Of a DNA stretch of 64,000 nt, positions 41,461 through 53,093 are shown piece after piece. Source of the stretch: Vicia villosa (taxonomy: Eukaryota; Streptophyta; Magnoliopsida; Fabales; Fabaceae). The notes beneath the pieces were generated by a model, which was not told the origin of the DNA, ran no database searches, and worked only from the letters and a program-made list of their open reading frames with translations. The position numbers and the translations under genes were made by a program. The number at the start of each line of letters is the position of its first letter. Position 1 is the stretch's first letter. The stretch spans positions 744,001 to 808,000 of the forward strand of contig NW_026705220.1 in NCBI RefSeq assembly GCF_029867415.1, given 5' to 3'.

Positions 41461-41762
41461 GTAATTTTCTGTCTTTTTAAAAAATCCTTTCGCTTTGCCC
41501 AAGGAGAAAAATTGTTGTGTCGGACTGAATAAAATAATTCCCTTTGTTCTGCCCAAGACAAAAGTGGACTCGTGTAGGCCTTTGTTTCAAATTATTAATA
41601 AAAAGGAAATTTTGCTTCCATTTTGTTTATCTTTTACCTATTTCTGAATATGGTAACACATAAAAAACCTATAATAAAACAATCAAAAATAGGTTTTCAA
41701 AAGTTGCACATACACTCTTGCATTTTTATCTGTTTCTAAAACAAAGCATAAATTATGTGCAG
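41461..41762 (+). other. Putative Ogre intron between protease and reverse transcriptase
   Basis: GTAATTTTCT at 41461 and ATTATGTGCAG ending 41762 bound 302 bp without coding character, rich in T and A, exactly between the protease linker and the RT linker. Ogre elements are known to carry a spliced intron at this place in pol. The splice sites here are my reading. Confidence 0.55.
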
Positions 41763-42950
41763 ATTATCTCTTGTTAAACCCTTTGAAAACAATGATCCTA
41801 GGCCCTCTCCCAACTTTAAATACCTTGTATACGAAGGTGAATAGCAAAGTGACAAAGAAATCCCTGATGAGATCACCCGTCTACCTGAGCTAGAAGAAAA
41901 GATCATTGAATCTTACAAAGAGCCTTTGAAAGTAATCAATTTGGATAATGAAGAAGAGATAAGAGAGTGCGAATTGGGGCATTGCTAGATGCAAGCGTCA
42001 AAGAAATAATGGTTGAACTGTTGAAAGAATATGTGGATGTCTTTGCATGGAGCTATCAAGATATGTCTGGGTTGGGTATCAATATTGTAGAGCACATATT
42101 GTCATTAAAACCAAAATGTCCGCCAATCAAGCAAAAGTTTAGAAGAAATCGCCCAGATATGGTAGATAAGATTAAAGAAAAGGTTCAGAAGCAGATTAAT
42201 GTCGATTTCCTCGTCACATCAGAATATCCTCAATGGTTGGCCAACATAGTGCTTGTTCCCAAGAAGGAAAGAAAGTCAGAATGTGTGTTGATTATCGAGA
42301 CTTAAACAGAGCTAGTCCAAAGGATGATTTCGCGCTACCAAATATTGATATGTTGGTTAATAATACTGCTAAGTTTAATGTCTTCTCATTTATGGATGGA
42401 TTCTTTGGTTACAATTAGATCATGATGGCGCCTGAAGACATGGAGAAAACAACTTTTATCACACCATGGGGTACATTTTGTTACCGTGTGATGCCTTTAG
42501 GTTTGAAGAATGTTGGGGAAACTTATCAAAGAGAAATGACTACTCTCTTCCATGATATGATACACAAAGAGATCGAAGTCTATGTGGACGACATGATTGC
42601 AAAGTCTTCATCTGAAGAAGAACACGTGGGGCACTTGTTCAAGTTGTTCCAACGTCAGAGAAAGTACAAATTTCATCTGAATCCTAGCAAGTGCACCTTT
42701 GGTGTACGCTCTGGAAAGCTCTTAGGTTTCATCGTCAGCCAAAGAGGTATTGAAGTTGATCCCGATAAAGTCAAGGATATTCAAGAAATGCATCCACCAA
42801 TAACAGAGAAACAAGTTAGAGGATTTCTTGGACGCTTGAATTAGATCTCCATATTTATCTCTCATATGACTGCGACTTGTGGGCCGATCTTTAAACTTCT
42901 CCGCAAGGACCAATATTGTAAATGGATGGAAGTTGAACACTCTTTATAAG
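41763..42950 (+). pseudogene. Ogre reverse transcriptase, 3'-truncated
   Basis: After a linker (RLPELEEKIIESYKEPLKVI) comes the RT: DVFAWSYQDMSGL, EYPQWLANIVLVPKK, VDYRDLNRASPKDDFALPNI, FITPWGTFCYRVMPLGLKN, the catalytic YVDDMIAKS (about 42580-42606) and LGFIVSQRGIEVDPDKVKDI. A frameshift lies near 42260, TAG at 42416 replaces Gln in GYNQI, and TAG 42842 follows. The sequence is recognisable until about 42945 (IFKLLRKDQYCKWMEVE) and then ends abruptly. RNase H and integrase are missing. Confidence 0.9.
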
Positions 42951-43015
42951 TGAGAGGACCCATACACCTATCACCTTAAGATTCAGGGTGAATATGTAGT
43001 GTATCTTTCATTTGT
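42951..43015 (+). repeat. TRIM-like LTR fragment at the Ogre breakpoint
   Basis: TATAAGTGAGAGGACCCATA and then TATCACCTTAAG resemble the interior of the TRIM LTR at 57960-58000 (ATAAGAGAGGTGACTCATAC, TTGCCTTAAG). Similarity covers about 65 bp and begins where Ogre similarity stops. Confidence 0.5.
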
Positions 43016-43403
43016 GTGTTGTAAAAAATAACAAAATGATAAGTATATCAAAATATTGAACAAGAAGTCTCTAAAATACCATTGAATCATATTTTCTAAC
43101 TTAATTGAATAAAAGGTTCCCGTTTGTGTTTTTTTAATTATTAAAAACTAAACAATGAAATGATAAACAAAAATTTATAATATGAGAAATGAGTGAGCGA
43201 TGAGTATTTTGAATAAATTGTTCTTCCTACAAAAATACCTTAACTCCATTTTTCTTGATTAACAGAGTATTTTTCATAGTTTCTTTTGTTTATTTGATTT
43301 TACTTAGTGTTTAGTTTTTAGTTTTTAGTGAAGAAGTTATATAACACATGTGTAGTATTTTACTCATATCTTGAGTTTTATGAGTCCGAATGGAATGAAG
43401 TCA
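43016..43403. other. Intergenic AT-rich DNA
   Basis: No gene and no repeat that I recognise. Confidence 0.4.
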
Positions 43404-43575
43404 GTTGTAAATGAAAGTTAAGATCCATATTGACAACTTTTATTGACATTTATGAACCCAATTTAGAATGAAAATGTTCACATTTTCAAGTTGTAAATGA
43501 AAGTTAAGATCCATATTGACAACTTTTATTGACATTTATGAACCCAATTTAGAATGAAAATGTTCACATTTTCAA
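43404..43575. repeat. Two tandem copies of an 86 bp unit
   Basis: GTTGTAAATGAAAGTTAAGA starts at 43404 and again at 43490. The two units appear identical over 86 bp (43404-43489 and 43490-43575). Confidence 0.95.
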
Positions 43576-43648
43576 CTTTATGAAGCACTAAGCACGATAA
43601 TTTGTAGCGCCATAAACCATAATTCGACTTTTTTTTTTTTATTTGAAA

Positions 43649-44206
43649 TAGGGATGGCAACGGGCGGGTCGGAGACGGTTATAGTCTCCCTCAAACCCAA
43701 ACTCGAATCTCAAAACAATTTCCATTTCCCGCTCCAACCGAAACGGGGATGGAGAATTAAAACCCAAATCCGACCCAAACAGATTCGGATTGGATTCGGG
43801 TATCCCCGCCCCGCCATCATCCATTTAATAAAATCAATTTTTTTAGTAGAAATATTTATTTTTTCCAAAATTAAATTACTTTATAAATAATAAAATGAAA
43901 CAATTTTAAAAAAATCATATTTACATTTCAAATATTTTAAATAATAAATTTAAATCAAAATATCAAAACTTTGGCTATGTATTTATTATTCTAAATTATC
44001 AAAAATATATAATAATATATAGAATGAAATAAACGGGGCGGGTTCGGGGACGGGTTCGGAGTGGGTACTAGTGTCCACATTACCCGACCCGACCCCATAT
44101 TTTGTAATCGGGAAAAATCCAATCCCAGTCAAAGCGTGTTTTCCCCGTCAATTTCGGGACGGGTTCGGGTGGATACCCGCGGGTATGGGTTTTGTTGCCA
44201 TCCCTA
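43649..44206. mobile_element. hAT-type MITE, copy 1 of the GGGATGGCAACGGG family
   Basis: 558 bp. Ends TAGGGATGGCAAC / TTGCCATCCCTA, then GC-rich subterminal blocks (GGGCGGGTCGG, GACGGGTTCGGG). Flanks ATTTGAAA (43641-43648) and ATTTGAAC (44207-44214) are an 8 bp target duplication with one change. AT-rich centre, no coding region. Confidence 0.93.
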
Positions 44207-44507
44207 ATTTGAACAAATTTACATAATTTGTTTTCTTTATCTACGTTCTTAATTCTTTTTATCGTTTAATCACCAGCTAATTGGTTTAAGATTCATGATT
44301 TAAAATGGAAGTGGAATCTATGCATTATTGAGATGGAGAATTAGTGACTTTGTAGTCTAGGAATAGATATAAAATGATTGAAGTCGTTTAAATATTTCTG
44401 TTTTTTTTTTTATAAGATTCATTACTAAACAAGTATTAGGGGTATTCAAACTCGCTTACAAAAATCGAGAAAAACTTGGAAAAAAAAGATTTTCCACCAA
44501 CTGAAAT

Positions 44508-44783
44508 TTAACCAAAATTTTCTACCGAATTTTTACAAAAATCATAAAATCTATACTTGGGTAAGGAAATATTGCCTACGCTCAACCACTTCCACAGTTT
44601 TAATTTTATATTCCATTCTAAGTCGGAAAGGATAGGGGAAACTCTGTTAAAAACAATGTCGTTACGATGCCTCCAAATGCACCATGTTATCGTTAACCAC
44701 ATTCCGCTAGCTCTATTCTTGCCAACACCTACTTTTCTACAATCCCTCACCCATGCCAATATACAATCAAAAATCGACTTCAA
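44508..44783 (-). pseudogene. LINE ORF2 C-terminal fragment
   Basis: The 91-residue frame includes SGMWLTITWCIWRHRNDIVF and LKLWKWLSVGNISLPKYRFY. This is the C-terminal tail that follows the reverse transcriptase in plant L1-type LINEs (compare IWIALIWCTWNMRNTIIF in the LINE at 52820). It is a 5'-truncated insertion, the usual fate of LINE copies. It differs from the 47493 element, so it comes from another lineage. The start near 44783 is where similarity begins rather than a true initiation codon. Confidence 0.7.
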
Positions 44784-44789
44784 CTAAGA

Positions 44790-45247
44790 ATCTACTTAAA
44801 ATACCCATTAAATTTCATATTTCAGTTGGCTCTGTTAAAATGGAAACAAAACGTCGATAAAATCCAAATCATCAATAGGAGGTCTTGTAAACTACCCGTT
44901 TAAGTCTATCTCCCTTAAAATCAACATATTGTGCAAGAGAAACTATTGGAAAGTAAAAAGAATGATAAAACACACAATGCAAATAAATTAATATATATGC
45001 AAAAATGAACGAGAATGATCTAAGAGTAAAACATAAGAGTTACGAAAAGTGAATAGAATAAAGGTTATATTAAAAAAAAAATAGAAACACTCAAAGATTA
45101 TGTTAAAAACGCGACACTGAGACTTAAGAATTTGCGACCTAAGGAACGTAACCTGGAGAAACCTATCTCGCATGGGCATAGAATTACGAAACATAAATAG
45201 TGTGTATTTAATATCTATTTAAAATGTCGGTCGAACACTACTATGTC
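44790..45247. other. Intergenic DNA
   Basis: Nothing recognisable. A minus-strand frame at 44988-45194 has no coding character. Confidence 0.4.
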
Positions 45248-45250
45248 TTA

Positions 45251-46474
45251 GACTATTTATAATGGAGGTGTTGAATTTTTTTTTAGTAGTTGAATTGGTA
45301 CAATGGTATGTTGAATCATATGTGAAAGTGATGTGGATTATTTAGTGTTGAAAACATTCAACATGTTGAATGAGAAATTAGTGGGGGCCACATAATATTT
45401 TTGGCAAATTATTATTGGTTGTTGTGAGTGTTTATATTTTTATTTCATGATAATTATTTAATGTCATTTATTTTATAGTAAATAAATTTTTTATTTATTT
45501 TTATTTTCACCAAAATTCATCATTTTTTTTTCTATAAATAGAGACTTGGTTCATTTGATTTGGACACACCAAAAAATTCCACTTTTTTCATAATTTTTCA
45601 TAATTTCAATTGATAATAATATTAATATATAATTAATAATATTAAAATTCATCATTTTTCATAATTTCAATTGATAGTAATATTAATATATAATTAATTT
45701 TAATATATAATCATAAAACAAAAATATAAAAGAAAATAAGAATATAAAATAAAAGTAGTAGGGTAGGGTGTTGAATTTTATTAAACAAAACTATTGTAGT
45801 GAGTAAAAGTTGAATGTGTGTTGAATTATTAGGTGGAAGAGTAGGCATGGCAACGGGGCGGGTCGGGGACGGTTTTTACCTCCCCCAAACCCGAGTCCCC
45901 AATCAATCCCCGTTACCCGCCCCAAACCCAAACTGGGATGGGGAATTAAAACCCAAACCCGTCCTTAACGGGTTCGGGTATCCCCGCCCCGCCACAATGT
46001 ATTTCGTAAAATTAATTTTTTTAATAAAAATATTTGCTTTTTCAAAAATCAAATTACATTATAAATAACAAAATAAAACAATCTCAAAATTTCATACATA
46101 TATTTCAAATATTTAAAATAATAAATACAAATCAAATTATTAAAACATTAGCCACATATTTAATAATATAAATTATGAAATATAAATTATGAAATATAAA
46201 TAATAATGTACATATTGAAATAACGGGGCGGGTTCGGTGTGGATACTAGTGTCCCCATTTTCTGACCCATCCCCATGTTTTCTAACCGGGGAAAACCCAA
46301 ACCCAAACCCAAACCCAGTCAAAGTGGGTTTTCCCCGTCAACTTCGGGGCGAGTTCAGGTGGGTACCCGTGGGTCTGGGTTTTATTGCCATGTCTATGGA
46401 AGTGAGAGAAGATGATGTGGAGTATAAAAAGTGAAAAAGTAGGGTGTTGAATTTGGAAACCCTTGTAAATAGTC
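45251..46474. mobile_element. PIF/Harbinger (Tourist-like) MITE
   Basis: Inverted ends GACTATTTATAATGG and CCCTTGTAAATAGTC, then inverted GGTGTTGAATT / TTGAATTTGG segments, flanked by the 3 bp duplication TTA (45248-45250 and 46475-46477), which is the target preference of this superfamily. Net length without the nested hAT MITE is about 660 bp. Non-coding. Confidence 0.85.
45842..46396. mobile_element. hAT-type MITE, copy 2 of the GGGATGGCAACGGG family
   Basis: 555 bp, ends TAGGCATGGCAACGGGGCGG and GGGTTTTATTGCCATGTCTA, clearly homologous along its length to 43649-44206. Flanks TGGAAGAG (45834-45841) and TGGAAGTG (46397-46404) are the 8 bp target duplication with one change. It is nested in the Harbinger MITE, hence younger. 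Confidence 0.94.
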
Positions 46475-46477
46475 TTA

Positions 46478-47480
46478 AAGGAGATAACATAATTAACTTA
46501 TTCCATTTACTAAAATGTTACCCACTAAAAAAGGTTTGAAATCCTCAAAAGTTCTCAAAAATGAAACATTGTGTATTGAGTCAACATATACTAGATTCCT
46601 CATCATAGAGGAAGTTGATACCAAACATCTCACCCCTAGAGGATTTATGTTTGGGGCTAATGGATCGATATGACAACCTTATGCAACCCCCTACATGCTT
46701 CATGCTTGAGGTTGATGGATCGTCATATTATTTTTAAGGATTTCTTCCTTACCGACATTATGTGTGAGGGTTATGGTCTATCATAAAAACTAAGACAAAG
46801 AACCTGGTCCTAAACAGACATAGGCCTTTGCCCCAATTATGAATCCCACAGTTCACTGCCCAAGCTCAAATACACAAACACGTGTTAACTTGAATGTGGT
46901 CACTCCCGCACAAGAGAGGAGGAAATCAATCTTGTTGAAATAAAAACAAATCATAGAGAAAAAATGAACACAATAATAAATAAGATATTAGCATGGAAAC
47001 TCTAAAACCAGCGAAAAAACAATGACCGTTGTCAAATAGCAACCAAAGAATAACACTAAGTGAACATTGTTACAACACATTTAACTTTGGACTCCCTCTA
47101 CCTTCATAAAACTAAACGATGTGGAATTTCAAAGAACTTAAATTCTTTATATAGTCTTGGACTCCTTCTTCCTTTACAAAATTAAGTGATGTTGAACTTC
47201 TTCTATTTTCAATCAACCCCTACAGGAGACTTATCAATTACAATGAGAGAGCTTATTGGTGTCTCTCACCATATAATTTGCTAATTTAATCATAATATTT
47301 CTTCAAACTTAAATCGAGATATTAAACTTAGTGGAAGATAAACTAATATTTATGGTTTTGGATCAAGATATATCACTAAATTTATTTGTCGTTACACTAA
47401 ATTAAATGTGATTATCCTCTAAGCTTCTTTTATGATCCAAGAATTATTTCAGAATCGATGCTTAACAAACATTTTAAGAT
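46478..47480. other. Intergenic DNA with antisense TRIM-like motifs
   Basis: No gene. 47085-47210 contains two inverse copies of a segment reading TTCCACATCGTTTAGTTTTA and TTCAACATCACTTAATTTTG on the minus strand, similar to 8980-9010 and to the CCACATCG motif in the TRIM at 57925. It may be a decayed pair of short LTRs. Confidence 0.4.
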
Positions 47481-47739
47481 CTGCCATTAGAATTAAAAGT
47501 AACTTTCAATCAAGAACAATCGTCTAACAATGTCTATCACTTACAAGTGGTCCATTCAACAACTTGATGATAACAAATAAGTGTTGAACAGGAATGAGAG
47601 AGAAACAAGAGAGAGTGTGTGAGAGTTCCATCAGGCTTTGGGCTTCTTTGAGTTTTCTATATTTTCTATCAGCTTAATCATGGAAGGAGAATAGCGCGAG
47701 GTAACGGGGAAGAGGAACAGATATTTGGAGAGATCTGTT

Positions 47740-49404
47740 ATGGAGAGACCTAAATGGGACATTGTAAGAAAGGGGATAGAGTCAAACAGGAAGGATGTTC
47801 TCACCATTTTCATCACTGACTTCACAGATAAATGGTGTGCTAGAGACCTTTTCATAGAGTTCAAGGAGATGGGAGTGATTCAAGAAATTTTTATACCTCT
47901 AAAAAGGGATTGGCGCGGTCAAAGATTTGGGTTCGTTAGATTCGTAAATGTAGCAGATGAGAAGTACTTGGAGACAAAAATGGATAATGTTTGGCTTGAT
48001 GGCACTAAGCTTAGTGCCAACATTTCAAGGATTAAAAGGAAAGATTTGAGAAACAACAACAATCCTGCTAATCCTAAGAAACAAGAGATGAATATATTAC
48101 CTAAAAGGGTCAGTTTCTCTGCTAACGCTGACAGAAACACCACAATGGCTACTAAGGTTGGGGGAGGTGAGGGTTCTTCGAAGTCTTTCGCAGACATCAT
48201 CAAAGGAAATTTTGAGTCGAAACCTGTGGAGGAATATACAGCCAGTCAATCCTTATTCTTCATTTCTAATGAATCAGAGATGTTGAGATTCAACAAAGCA
48301 AAGGTTGGAGTAACCAGAAGAGTAGGAGATGCTTACGCAGTGGCAAACAGCTTATTGGAGGAAGGGATCTTTACCATGTCGGCAACAGCTCTAGGTCCAA
48401 GCTTATGTCTGCTAGAGGAGATTGCGGAAGGAGAGCTTGAAACGTTGATTCTTGAAGGGAAAGATTGGTTGGACTTCTGGTTTGAAGAAGTTCATAGATG
48501 GAAGAAATCAGATGTTGAATATGCTAGAGTTGCTTCGGTGGCCATCTATGGCGTTCCATGTTTTTCCAGAAACAAAAGATTCTTGAACACCCTGTTAGCA
48601 GATTATCGGAAGATGATGAATCCTTAAACCCTGAAACAAAAGGAGAATCCTTTGGATGTTTGCAGAGTTATGATTTTCACAGACCATCTGGATTTGATTC
48701 GAAGCAGAGCTAGGGTTAATATAGATGGAGATTGGTACAACATTCTAATCATCGAAGAACAGACCTGGGCTTCGGGAGAATCGGATGTTAATCTATCTTC
48801 TTGTGGCACAACGTCGACCGGAGATAACACGGATTCTCTTCAGGGATCCCACGACGGAGAAGAAGATACGCCGCGGATCCGGTCGAACCAGAACAGTCGC
48901 ACGCCTAGAAATCTGCACCATGGCATTAAATGCGATGTCGACATTAGAGACGAAAACCTGCAAAACGATAGTGACGGTTCACAGAGAAGGAGAGGATTTA
49001 CATGAAACATTAAATGCTTAGAGCTTTTAGGGGAGAAATACCTTAACCTTTCAGACAATCTTTGTACCTCAGATCCTATTTCGGCGAACACGTTAAGCAG
49101 AGAGAAGGAGTCGATCGAGTCTACGCAACCAGCAAAAGAGGAAAGACCTTTTAACATACATGTTGATAGGGTGGGACCAGGAGGAATGGTTATTTTAAAT
49201 AATAATTTAAAACAAAACGTTTCATCAAGTGATGAGGTGGCGGAGAATTCTATTAAGGAAGCGGTTTTGGAGAGAGTCAGCGTTCAAATGCAGGTAAACG
49301 AAGTGGTCCCCGCGGTTAAATGCAAAACGACAAAAGAGGAGTTGCATTTTTCAAAAGTTTCAAAAGAGGATATGGGCCTTTTGAATTTAAAGAGACAAAG
49401 TTAA
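47740..49404 (+). pseudogene. LINE ORF1 (RRM-type RNA-binding protein)
   Basis: ATG at 47740 was chosen over a TTG upstream. An RNA-recognition motif occupies about residues 20-95: VLTIFITDFTDKWCARDLF (RNP2-like) and then GQRFGFVRFVNVADEKYL (RNP1-like). A basic linker follows, then a DUF4283-like C-terminal domain (LGPSLCLLEEIAEGELETLI, WLDFWFEEVHRW, FLNTLLADYRKM). The same frame continues to TAA 49402, with stops at TAA 48625 and TGA 49003. ORF1 proteins of L1 elements coat the LINE RNA. I see no zinc knuckle. Confidence 0.85.
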
Positions 49405-52400
49405 AAAGGGGATAATCATGTGGAGTGGTCGCACTTGGATGCCAACGGGGCGTCGGGAGGCATTCTAACGATGTGGAAAAAGGATCTCTTCAATCTAGCC
49501 TTTAGCTTCCGAGGCGAGGGTTTTCTAGGTCTTTGTGTGGAGAAGGAAGGTAAACTTATTTACTTTGTGAACGTTTACGCATCTTGTGATTTAATCAAGA
49601 GGAAAAGGTCTTGGGATAGGTTATGTGAGTTCAAAAACAACAACTCTAAAGGATCTTGGTGCATAGGAGGAGATTTTAATTCTATCACCTCTTTAGAAGA
49701 AAGAATTGGGATATCTACTCGTAGCTATAGGAGGGAGATATCGAGCTTTAAAGACTTTATAGAGGACATGGAGTTGGTGGAGCTTCCTACTATAGGAGGC
49801 AAGTTTACTTGGATAAAGAGTAATGGCAAATGCATGAGTAGGATTGATAGATTTCTCCTATCGGATTGTTTTATTGAAGATTAGAAGGTGGAGGGCCGAT
49901 ATATTGGAGAGAGGGACGTGTCCGATCATGCTCCTATTTGGTTGAAAGACAATAGAAAGGATTGGGGTCTCAAACCTTTTAAGTTCAACAATATGTGGTT
50001 CATTCATGAGGATTTGGACACCTTTGTGGAGGAGGAGTGGAAGAAGATAGTTATAAAAGGAAGAGGTGATTATTGCTTGGTGGAAAAGTTGAAAACTCTC
50101 AAAAGCCAGTTAACTTGGTGGAACAATAATGTCTATGGGTGGATAGACCTCAAAATCAACAATGATGGGAAAGAGTTGCAATCTTTAGATAACGTGTTTG
50201 TTCATTTTGCAAGTAACGTTCCGGAAGATGTTGTAGCAAAAAGAATAAGAGTGGCGGAGGATTTTTGGGACAACATCAATAAGAGAGAAGGCTTGCTTAG
50301 ATTGAAGTTGAGGCAACTTTGGCTTTCCGAAGGTGATGACAACACTCGTTACTTTCACAACTCCTTAAAAGATAGAAGAAGAAGAAACTCTATTTGTTCC
50401 ATTGCCACTTCGGAGGGAAGATTGGAAGGTGTAGAAGACATTAAAAAGTTCACTTCCAAGCATTTCGAAAACTTCTTTAAAGAAGAAAATCCTAGTAGGC
50501 CGGAGCTTAGTGGGATCAATCTTAACTCTTTATCTTCGGAAGACTCATCGGCCTTAGAGAAACCTTTCGAGGAAGAAGAAGTGAAGGAAGCTATTTGGTC
50601 GTGTGACGGAAACAAAAGCCCAGGGCCGGATGGTTTTTCTTTGGAGTTCTACAAAAAGTATTGGTATCTAATCAAAGGACATGTCATGAAGTGTTGCAAC
50701 GACTTCTATCATAGAGGCACCCTTGTTAAATCCATCACTTCTTCCTTCCTTGCTCTCATTCCTAAAAAGAAGAATCCGCAAGATTTGTTTGAACACCGGC
50801 CAATTTGTTTAGTGGGGAGCTTGTGTAAGATTATAACAAAGATGTTAGCGGCGAGAATGAGAGGGGTTGTGGATAAGTTGGTCTCTATCAATCAAACCGC
50901 TTTCGTTCCGGGAAGAAGTATGATGGATGGGGTGCTTATGGTCAACGAAATTCTTGATTGGGCAAAAAAGAAGAAGAGGGGGTGCTTACTTGTTAAAGTA
51001 GATTTCGAAAAGGCTTATGACTCGGTTTCTTAGAATTATCTAAGGTGGATTTTGGTGAGAATGGGATTTGGAAAAAGATGGATGAAATGGATGGAGTCTA
51101 GTATCTTTACCAATTACATGTCCGTTTTGATAAATGGAAGCGCAACAAAAGAGTCCAAGGCTCAAAGAGGCTTAAGACAAGGGAATCCCGTATCACCTTT
51201 CTTATTCGTCCTTGCTATGGAAGGTTTAACCGCTCTAACCAAGAAAGCGGTGGAGGTGGGAGACTTTAAGCCATTCAAGTATGGAGCAAATGACTTTGTG
51301 GATATTTTACAATTTGCGGATGATACCATCATCCTAGGAGAACCCACTTATGATAATCTTTGGAGTTTAAAAGTGTTGTTAAGAGGTTTTGAGTTGGTTT
51401 CCGGATTGAAGATCAACTTCCATAAAAGTAACTTTTTTGGAAACCACATTGGAGATTGGTACATCAAATCCGCGACAACTTTTCTTGCTTGCAAAAAAGG
51501 AAGCTTTCCGTTTAAATTCCTTGGAATTTGGGTGGGCGAAGGTGCTTATAAGAAAAAGGTGTGGCAAGAGGTGATTGACAACATAAAATCTAGATTATCC
51601 AAGTGGAAGGGAAGGAACATATCCATAGGAGGGAGGGTTACTCTTATTGGCTCCGTGCTTAATGTTATCCCTATTTTCACTCTCTCTTTCTACAAAGCTC
51701 CGAGCAAAATTCTTCAAGCGATAAGAAGCCTTCTTAGCAACTTTTTGTGGTGTGGGAACGCGAAATCAAAATGCATCCATTGGGTAAAATGGGAGAATAT
51801 TTGCAAGTCCAAAGGAAAAGGAGGGTTAGGCATTAGAGATGTGGGAGAAATGAACAAATCTCTTCTTCTAAAATGGAAGTGGAGAATTCTAAAGGAGGAT
51901 AAGGCAATATAGAGTAATTTCTTACGTTTAAGATATCATAACCCGAAGATAAAAGTGTTAGCCTCTAGCAAAGATCTTATAAATCGGGATGATTCTAGAT
52001 GGTGGAGAGACATTGTTCTTAATGACTACAAAGAGGATGATTTGGGTGAAGGGTTCATCGATTGGATCAAATGTGATTTAAAGCAAGGTAATAATGTTCT
52101 CTTTTGGCATAGTTGTTGGTTGGTCGATCAACCTCTCCGTGTTTCTTTTCCGCACTTGTTTGATCGTACAGCCAACAATTTATGTGTGGTGAAGGATATC
52201 CTTAATCCGAACAATGGCGACATTTTGTGGAATTGGGAAGCCATCTTCGGTGATGTGGTTTTGATTCATTTGGTCCCGAATGCCAATTTAATCAACTTGT
52301 CCGTAACGAGCAAGGCAATTGGTGACGAACTTAGGGATTTAATTGTGCTTCTTCAAGGAGTTGTGTTGGACATAACGGCTAAGGATGAATTCCATTGGAA

Positions 52401-53012
52401 TCTCACCTCTAATGGAGCTTTCACGGTGTCTAGTGTCTCACACTTGATATCTAGTGCAAAAGAGATAGCTTGGCGAAACTTCACCATCAAGTTGTTGGAT
52501 GTCATTTGGAAGACAACCATTCTGGCAAAGATCAAGATTTTTTCTTGGAGATTCCTCATCAAAAGACTACCGCTAAAAGATCAACTTGTTAATAGAGGTG
52601 TGTCTAACTTACCTTCCATTGATTGCCCTTTTGTTCTAATTATCCGGAATCTTTGGATCATCTTTTCTACCAATGCCATGTAACAAAGGAGGTTTGGAAT
52701 AGAATTTATTTGTGGTTGGGTAATGATGCAAATTTTTCTCAAGAGAAATTCAAGAACTTCGGGAGTATTCAAGAAAAGGTGACAAACAACAACATCAAAG
52801 CTATTATAAACACAATATGGATAGCTTTAATTTGGTGTACTTGGAACATGAGAAACACAATCATTTTTTATAGCGGTTCTTTTAGTCATGATGATGTGAT
52901 ATCAAATATTATGTATTTCTCTTGGAGATGGATTAGTAGGAGGGAACCTTCGCGTAGGATCGATTTTTATGTTTGGTATAAATTACCATTACTTTGTAAC
53001 ATTACTACCTAG
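49405..53012 (+). pseudogene. LINE ORF2 (endonuclease and reverse transcriptase)
   Basis: It is in the same frame as ORF1, separated by its TAA. Endonuclease motifs begin in mid-domain: GGILTMWKKDLFN, NVYASCD, GSWCIGGDFNSI (catalytic D), RIDRFLLSD and ERDVSDHAPIWL (SDH). The first 80-90 residues with the catalytic Asn and Glu are absent. The RT follows: KSPGPDGFSLEFYKKYW, RPICLVGSLCKIITKMLA, QTAFVPGRSMMDGVLM, GLRQGNPVSPFLFVLAMEGL and catalytic LQFADDTIILG. The C-terminal zf-RVT-like region carries W-rich motifs. TAG stops at 49882, 51031 and 51910 all replace Trp. A frameshift occurs near 52640, and the tail ends at TAG 53010. Confidence 0.93.
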
Positions 53013-53093
53013 TATGTTCACGTTGTAAAGGTTACACCCTTAATACGATTTCTTATATTCAATTGCTTATTAAAAAAAAAACTGCCATTAGAA

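Larger units (their letters stand above)
47493..53081 (+). mobile_element. L1-type LINE retrotransposon with poly(A) tail
   Basis: About 5.6 kb, ending in a run of ten or eleven A and flanked by a 12 bp target duplication CTGCCATTAGAA (47481-47492 and 53082-53093). ORF1 (RRM protein) and ORF2 (endonuclease, reverse transcriptase, C-terminal tail) are both recognisable. The element looks full-length at the 5' end, but the endonuclease lacks its N-terminal part. Three TAG stops, a TAA and TGA in ORF1 and one frameshift disable it. Confidence 0.93.
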
